From contig JAEWCK010000121.1 of the NCBI GenBank assembly GCA_023390675.1, positions 1 through 11,665 on the forward strand: a stretch of 11,665 nucleotides of DNA, in the 5' to 3' direction. Both the position numbers and the translations under genes were made by a program. Origin of the DNA: Pseudomonadota bacterium. Lineage in GTDB: Bacteria; Pseudomonadota; Alphaproteobacteria; Sphingomonadales; Sphingomonadaceae. Shown in pieces: positions 7,868-11,665 of this stretch. How positions within the stretch are numbered: position 1 is the first letter of the stretch; each line of letters opens with the position of its first letter. The notes below the pieces were generated by a model. The model had not been told where the DNA came from and did no database searches. It was given only the letters and a program-made list of their open reading frames with translations.

Positions 7868-8275
7868 TCAGGGCAGCGGCAGATCGGTCTCGGCTTGCTT
7901 GCGCGCGCGGCGCTCGGCGCGGGCTGCGGTCGCCTGCTTGACGAAGCAGCCGGTGGTGCCGCCGACACCGACGGTGGAGCAGCTCCCCACGCCGTAATCG
8001 CCGGTGTGCGCGACATCCTGCGAGCGCACTGCCCAGCTTGTCGTCTCCTGCGGCGGGCCCGAGGGTTGGCGCAGGTCCTTTGGGATGCGAAAGCGCTCGG
8101 CCTCGTCGAGCCGCTGGCAGACGACGATCTCGTCGCCATTCTCGTTGGTCGGGCACCTGTCCTTGCCATAGATGACGAGGACGCCATTCTGCGCCGCATT
8201 CTGCGCGTGCGCGGCGGCGGGCGTCAGCAGCGGCGCGGCAGCCAGCGCAGCGACAATAGCGATCTTCCTGATCAT
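7868..8275 (-). CDS. Small secreted four-cysteine protein, unknown function
   Basis: The product has 135 residues. A Sec signal peptide (MIRKIAIVAALAAAPLLTPA, cleavage likely after AHA at 22-24) leads to a mature domain with CPTNENGDEIVVCQRLDEAERFRIPKDLR-type sequence, then a Gly/Ser/Thr-rich part and a charged tail (AARAERRARKQ). The mature form has exactly four cysteines (C41, C53, C99, C110), which suggests two disulfides. I recognise the CPTN-GDEIVVC-R-RIPK pattern as a conserved hypothetical protein of sphingomonads, without a function. ATG 8275 is chosen because GGAGG lies five bases upstream; an ATG at 8287 is the alternative and would merely lengthen the signal peptide. It follows coq7 after 50 bases on the same strand and could be the last gene of that unit. 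Its cysteines make it a plausible substrate of the DsbB pathway, which is inference only. Confidence 0.8.
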   Translation of the reverse strand: MIRKIAIVAALAAAPLLTPAAAHAQNAAQNGVLVIYGKDRCPTNENGDEIVVCQRLDEAERFRIPKDLRQPSGPPQETTSWAVRSQDVAHTGDYGVGSCSTVGVGGTTGCFVKQATAARAERRARKQAETDLPLP

Positions 8276-8288
8276 CCGGGCCTCCATC

Positions 8289-8304
8289 CGCGCAACCTTG
8301 CGCG
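8289..8304. repeat. Perfect inverted repeat between coq7 and the small secreted gene
   Basis: CGCGCAA-CC-TTGCGCG is a seven-base inverted repeat with a two-base centre. As RNA it would form a GC-rich stem with a loop of about six bases, but no T-run follows on either strand, so it is not a convincing intrinsic terminator. It could be a weak attenuator, an mRNA-stabilising element or an operator for the small secreted gene. Confidence 0.4.
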
Positions 8305-8325
8305 CGTTCGAGTGAACGGTGCCTG

Positions 8326-8859
8326 TCACATCCGTTTCGACAGCGCAATTGCAGCGCGGCAGCCGAGCCGGATCAATCCGGATAACACCGGATAGCCCGG
8401 AGTAGTTTCCGCACCCGCGGCGATCGCGGCGTCGCGATGCTCGAGTTCCTCGGCGCGGAACTCGGCGACGGCGGCCGAAAGCTCGGGATCGGAATCGCCC
8501 AATTCGTCCAGCTGGCGCCGATAGTGCCGGTCGATCTCGGTCTCGACCGCGGCGGTGCACGCCATCGCCGCCTCGGGCCCGATCGCCGCCGTCGCTGCGC
8601 CGAGCGCGAAGCCGGCGACGTTCCAGAAGGGCTGGAGCGCAGTCGGGCGCACGCCGCGCCGCGCGATCATTGCGTCGAAGAAGGCGCGGTGGCGCGCTTC
8701 CTGATTGGCCATTCCCGCGATCGTCCGCGCGGCGGGCGTGCGGTCACCCATCACCGCGAGCTGCCCGGCATAGATGCGCGTCGCGCCATATTCGCCCGCC
8801 TGATCGACGCGGACCATCCTGTCCGTCCCTTCGCGCCGATCGCCGGGCTTCCAGCTCAT
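8326..8859 (-). CDS. coq7: 3-demethoxyubiquinol 3-hydroxylase (Coq7)
   Basis: The product has 177 residues and is a ferritin-like di-iron membrane-associated monooxygenase. It hydroxylates demethoxyubiquinol in the last ring hydroxylation of ubiquinone synthesis. All iron ligands are visible: E23 (RVDQAGEYGA), E54-xx-H57 (NQEARH), E106 (VETEID) and E138-xx-H141 (EELEH). The start MSWKPGDRR comes directly before the conserved MVRVDQAGE. Its ATG overlaps the dsbB stop in ATGA, and there is no separate ribosome-binding site, so translation is probably coupled to dsbB. The length matches the short bacterial Coq7 form, without the mitochondrial extension. Identification is secure. Confidence 0.95.
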   Translation of the reverse strand: MSWKPGDRREGTDRMVRVDQAGEYGATRIYAGQLAVMGDRTPAARTIAGMANQEARHRAFFDAMIARRGVRPTALQPFWNVAGFALGAATAAIGPEAAMACTAAVETEIDRHYRRQLDELGDSDPELSAAVAEFRAEELEHRDAAIAAGAETTPGYPVLSGLIRLGCRAAIALSKRM

Positions 8860-9341
8860 GCCCGCGGCCGCCGGACCGCGAGCGCGAACACCGTGGCGGC
8901 GCCGGCGAGGCTGATGATCGCGTTGAATCCCGCCAGACTGATCCCGAACAGCGTCCATTGCGGCACGTCGCAGCGGATCAGCGGGCGATTGAGCACTTCC
9001 TTGAGCACGTCCATCGGATTGCCGTGCGAGGATCCGCGCGTGCAGGCGGTGATTCCCTGCCACCAATGATATTCGACGCCGGCGTGAAAGATTCCGATCG
9101 CGCCGCTCACGGCGACGAGCACCGCGGCAAAGAGCACGAACAGCATCTGCGTAGGGCGATGGCAGACGAGGAACGCCGCCGCCGCCACGACGATCGCGGC
9201 GTAATGCGGCCAGCGCTGCCACATGCACATCTCGCACGGCACCAGCCCGCCGATGAACTGCGAGCCCAAGGCGCCGAGGATCAGCGCCAGCGGCACGAGC
9301 AAAGCGACCAGCCGGGCGGCGCGGAGACCGTCGGTGCGCAT
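8856..9341 (-). CDS. dsbB: DsbB-family disulfide bond formation protein
   Basis: The product has 161 residues and four membrane helices (about 11-31, 46-60, 66-86, 130-156). DsbB reoxidises periplasmic DsbA and passes the electrons to ubiquinone. The first periplasmic loop has the catalytic pair C36-x2-C39 in PCEMCMWQRWPH, and the second has C100 and C124, matching the four essential cysteines of E. coli DsbB. The Arg in WQRW is in the quinone-contact position. ATG 9341 lies three bases after the protease stop, with a weak GGAG ribosome-binding site inside that gene's end. The stop overlaps the coq7 start. No dsbA is in view. Identification is secure at family level; the alphaproteobacterial members are short and lack extra loops. 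Confidence 0.92.
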   Translation of the reverse strand: MRTDGLRAARLVALLVPLALILGALGSQFIGGLVPCEMCMWQRWPHYAAIVVAAAAFLVCHRPTQMLFVLFAAVLVAVSGAIGIFHAGVEYHWWQGITACTRGSSHGNPMDVLKEVLNRPLIRCDVPQWTLFGISLAGFNAIISLAGAATVFALAVRRPRA

Positions 9342-9344
9342 CGC

Positions 9345-10697
9345 TTACTTGCTCCGCGTGGCGACTTGCGGCGCGCCGGGCCCGAGCCGCGCGACGGTCT
9401 TGACCGCGTAATCGAGCTGGAAATCGTCGATTCCCTGCTTCTTGAGCTGGTCGGCGGTCGCCGAGAAGCGCGGATCGGGTTTGCTGTCCTGCTCGAGTAC
9501 CTTGTCGTCGACCTTCTCGGCATTGATCAGGTGACGGCGCAGATCGGCCTCGCGCACAGCGATGCGATCCTTGTAATCGGGATCGGAGAGCTGCGGCACC
9601 TGCAGATCTGGCTTGATTCCGCCTTCCTGCACCGAATGTCCCGAAGGCGTGTAGTAGCGCGCGGTGGTGAGGCGAAGCGCCGCGCGGTCACCCATCGGGA
9701 TGATCGTCTGCACCGATCCCTTGCCGAAGCTGGTCACGCCCATGACGAGCGCGCGGTGGTGATCCTGGAGCGCGCCCGCGACGATCTCCGAGGCTGACGC
9801 GGTGCCCGCGTCGATCAGCACGACCACCGGCAGCCCGCGCGCGAGATCGCCCGGCACCGGCACGACGCCCGGCTGGGGCACATCGGCGTACCAGCGCTCG
9901 ATATCGTTCTTCTCGCGTCCGCGCTGCGAGACGATCTCGCCATGCCCGAGGAACACGTCCGAGACCTGGATCGCCTGGGTGAGCAGTCCCCCGCCATTGT
10001 CGCGCAGGTCGACGATATAGCCGAGCGGCTTGTGGCCGAGCTTCTTGTCGATGTCCTGGATGGCCCGGATCGTGTCCGCGCCGGTCTGCGCGGTGAAGGT
10101 GTTGATGTTGATGATGCCGACGCCGTTCTTGATCTCCCATTTCACCGGCTTCTGCACGATGATCTCGCGCACCAGCGTGAAGGTGAGCGGCTTCTCCGCG
10201 CCAGGGCGGACGACGGTAAGCGTGATCTTGGTGCCGGGTTGGCCCCGCATCTGCTCGATCGCCTCGTCGAGGCTGCCGCCGACGATGAACTTGCCGTCCA
10301 GGTGCGTGATGAAGTCGCCCGATTTGATCCCGGCGCGCGCGGCGGGGGTATCCTCAGTCGGGGCGATCACCTTGACCGCGCCGTCCTCTTGCGTGACCGT
10401 CAGCCCCAGCCCGCCATAATTGCCTTCGGTCTGGATCTTGAGATTGTCGAAGTCGAGCCCGTCGGCATAGCTCGAATGCGGATCGAGCGCGGCGAGCATC
10501 CCTTGGATCGCGCCTTCCATCAGCGTCTTGTCGTCGACCTTCTCGACATAGTTCGCCTTCACCTGGCTGTAGACTTCCATGAAGGTGTCGAGCTCCTTGA
10601 AGCTCGACGTGTCCACGCCCGCCATGGCGCCCGAGGCGATGGGAACGATCGCGAGCGCGCTGACCGCGGCGGTGACTTGAAGCAGGGAACGAAGCAT
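9345..10697 (-). CDS. ctpA: S41 family C-terminal processing protease (CtpA-like)
   Basis: The product has 450 residues and cuts proteins near their C-termini in the periplasm, often including peptidoglycan hydrolases. A signal-anchor-like stretch (about 5-26, ending SGAMAGVDTS) precedes the N-terminal helical cap (SFKELDTFMEVYSQVKANYVEKVDD). A PDZ domain follows at about 95-175 (YGGLGLTV, AARAGIKSGDFITHLDG), then the S41 core. The catalytic Ser-Lys dyad is S301 (GTASASEIVAGAL) and K326 (SFGKGSVQT), with the usual Gln four residues later. YTPSGHSVQEGGIKPDL is the conserved substrate-groove end. ATG 10697 is preferred because family homology starts at MLRSLLQ; an in-frame GTG at 10712 would add five residues. 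It lies 67 bases after the envC-like gene, a recurrent neighbour in alphaproteobacteria, and just ahead of dsbB. A protease next to an amidase activator suggests a shared role in cell wall remodelling. Confidence 0.93.
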   Translation of the reverse strand: MLRSLLQVTAAVSALAIVPIASGAMAGVDTSSFKELDTFMEVYSQVKANYVEKVDDKTLMEGAIQGMLAALDPHSSYADGLDFDNLKIQTEGNYGGLGLTVTQEDGAVKVIAPTEDTPAARAGIKSGDFITHLDGKFIVGGSLDEAIEQMRGQPGTKITLTVVRPGAEKPLTFTLVREIIVQKPVKWEIKNGVGIININTFTAQTGADTIRAIQDIDKKLGHKPLGYIVDLRDNGGGLLTQAIQVSDVFLGHGEIVSQRGREKNDIERWYADVPQPGVVPVPGDLARGLPVVVLIDAGTASASEIVAGALQDHHRALVMGVTSFGKGSVQTIIPMGDRAALRLTTARYYTPSGHSVQEGGIKPDLQVPQLSDPDYKDRIAVREADLRRHLINAEKVDDKVLEQDSKPDPRFSATADQLKKQGIDDFQLDYAVKTVARLGPGAPQVATRSK

Positions 10698-10764
10698 CCG
10701 GAGACTTTCCACGAAAAGGCTTGCGAAGTGATTTAGTGTACGATCACGGCATTTGCACGGCGTT

Positions 10765-11665
10765 TCAGTCGAGTAGTTGCATCAGGTCCATGGGCTGGCC
10801 ACGGCGGCGCAGCTCGACCGTAACGCGCGGCGCATCGCCGCCCGGCGCCCGGCCGATCAGGCGGCCCTGCTGCACTTGCTCGCCGACGCGCACTGCGATG
10901 CCTCCCAGGCCGGTGATCGAGCTGGTCCAGCCATTGCCATGGTCGATGATGACGACGCCGCCATAGGCGCGGAAAGCGCCGGCATAGAGGATGCGCCCCG
11001 CCGCAGGCGCGATTGCATCGGCACTGGCGGCGCAGGCGAGCGTCACGCCGCGCGCGCGCACGCCCGTGGTGGACAATTCGCCCATGCCAGTGACAACCTG
11101 GCCGTTGACGGGGAGGCGATAGGGCGCACCGCCCTTGCGTGCGGGCGGAGTCGCCACCGCGCCCGGACGCGGCAGCGGACCCGGCAGCGCGGCCAGATCG
11201 CCCTGCACCTCGGCCGCGGCGCCGCTCGCTTCCATTTGATCGACAAGGTCGCGTGCACGCTCTCCAAGCGCGATTGCGCGGTCGCTCTCGACCAGCGCGC
11301 TGCGATCGAGCTCGCGGCTGCGCGCCCGGTGATCGGCCTCGAGCTTGACCAGAGCAACCCGCTCGCTCTCGATCCGCCCGCGCGCCTCGCGAAAGCTCGC
11401 CACGGCCGCCTGCGCGCGGGCGCGGAGCTGACGGACGCGGTCGAGCTCGGCGCGAACGTCGGCGGTGCGGGCCTCGATCACCGGCATCACCCCGCCGAGC
11501 ACGGCGCGGACATGGACCATGTCCTCGGTCGTGCCCGGCTGGACGAGCCCGAGCACCGGGGGACGGCGCGCCATCGATTGCAGCGCCGCGATCAGCCGCA
11601 GGATCGGCCCCTGCCGCTCGGCGAGCCGCGTGCGCTGGGCGGCGAGCAGCCGATCGACGATGCCG
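10765..11665 (-). CDS. EnvC-like murein hydrolase activator with degenerate M23 domain (N-terminus missing)
   Basis: About 299 C-terminal residues are visible; the frame is open to the right edge, so signal peptide and start lie outside. A charged, Ala/Arg/Glu-rich helical region likely to be coiled coil (about 11180-11500) is followed by a linker and a LytM/M23 domain (about 10770-11110). Before the coiled coil comes ILRLIAALQSMARRPPVLGL, typical of EnvC-type proteins. In active M23 peptidases an H-x3-D motif and an HxH bind zinc. Here the first is replaced (ARARGVTLACAA rather than HxGxD), and the HxH region reads SSITGLGG, so the domain should be catalytically dead, as in E. coli EnvC. EnvC-type proteins work outside the inner membrane, switching on septal amidases under FtsEX control. 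No amidase or ftsEX gene is in view. It heads the visible part of the envelope block. Confidence 0.88.
   Translation of the reverse strand, partial: GIVDRLLAAQRTRLAERQGPILRLIAALQSMARRPPVLGLVQPGTTEDMVHVRAVLGGVMPVIEARTADVRAELDRVRQLRARAQAAVASFREARGRIESERVALVKLEADHRARSRELDRSALVESDRAIALGERARDLVDQMEASGAAAEVQGDLAALPGPLPRPGAVATPPARKGGAPYRLPVNGQVVTGMGELSTTGVRARGVTLACAASADAIAPAAGRILYAGAFRAYGGVVIIDHGNGWTSSITGLGGIAVRVGEQVQQGRLIGRAPGGDAPRVTVELRRRGQPMDLMQLLD

Noticed and set aside
8289..8304. Inverted repeat as an intrinsic terminator after coq7
   Set aside because: The stem is GC-rich but no T-run follows on either strand; kept only as an inverted repeat.
10728..10747. GTGAT...ATCAC inverted repeat and a TACACT -10-like hexamer upstream of ctpA
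   Set aside because: No matching -35 is present and the five-base arms are short enough to be chance; not listed as a promoter.

Overview
The window is high-GC and densely packed, and it looks chromosomal from an alphaproteobacterium, most likely a sphingomonad (Sphingomonas or a relative). The clues are the gene order envC-like / ctpA-like S41 protease / dsbB / coq7, a small secreted four-cysteine protein of a kind I associate with sphingomonads, and a perfect alphaproteobacterial SOS box (GTTC-N7-GTTC). I see no rRNA, tRNA, insertion sequence, phage gene or CRISPR array. No gene-free stretch exceeds about 220 bases.

Layout. (1) Positions 1-768, minus strand: the N-terminal 256 residues of an unrecognised protein that runs off the left edge through a Pro-Thr repeat. 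(2) 769-989: a divergent intergenic region. (3) 990-1676, plus: a DJ-1/PfpI-family protein closely resembling isonitrile hydratase InhA. (4) 6581 down to 1668, minus: four tightly spaced genes. They encode a radical SAM DNA repair/modification protein of the TIGR03916 type, a secreted parallel beta-helix protein, a secreted diheme c-type cytochrome of the SO2930/HNE_0200 type, and a DUF4130-UdgX fusion (covalent uracil-DNA binding protein). (5) 6655-7860, plus: a multi-spanning GT87-like glycosyltransferase, divergent from the radical SAM gene. (6) Minus strand from the right edge down to 7868: an EnvC-like murein hydrolase activator (N-terminus missing), an S41 C-terminal processing protease, DsbB, Coq7 and the small secreted protein.

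How the parts work together. The radical SAM protein and the DUF4130-UdgX protein belong to families known to co-occur and thought to act together in DNA repair. A perfect LexA box lies 3 bp from the radical SAM start codon and covers its ribosome-binding region, so this repair unit is probably damage-inducible. Between the two halves sits another gene pair that is also known to travel together (beta-helix plus diheme cytochrome). It is predicted to be exported, and it has its own candidate promoter with a TGACAG-AC-CTGTCA palindrome on the -35 element. The result is two nested two-gene systems: a cytoplasmic DNA repair pair wrapped around an exported redox pair. This is the most unusual feature of the window.

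The right-hand block is an envelope and redox unit: peptidoglycan hydrolase control, periplasmic proteolysis, disulfide formation (DsbB passes electrons to ubiquinone) and ubiquinone synthesis (Coq7). The dsbB and coq7 reading frames overlap in ATGA.
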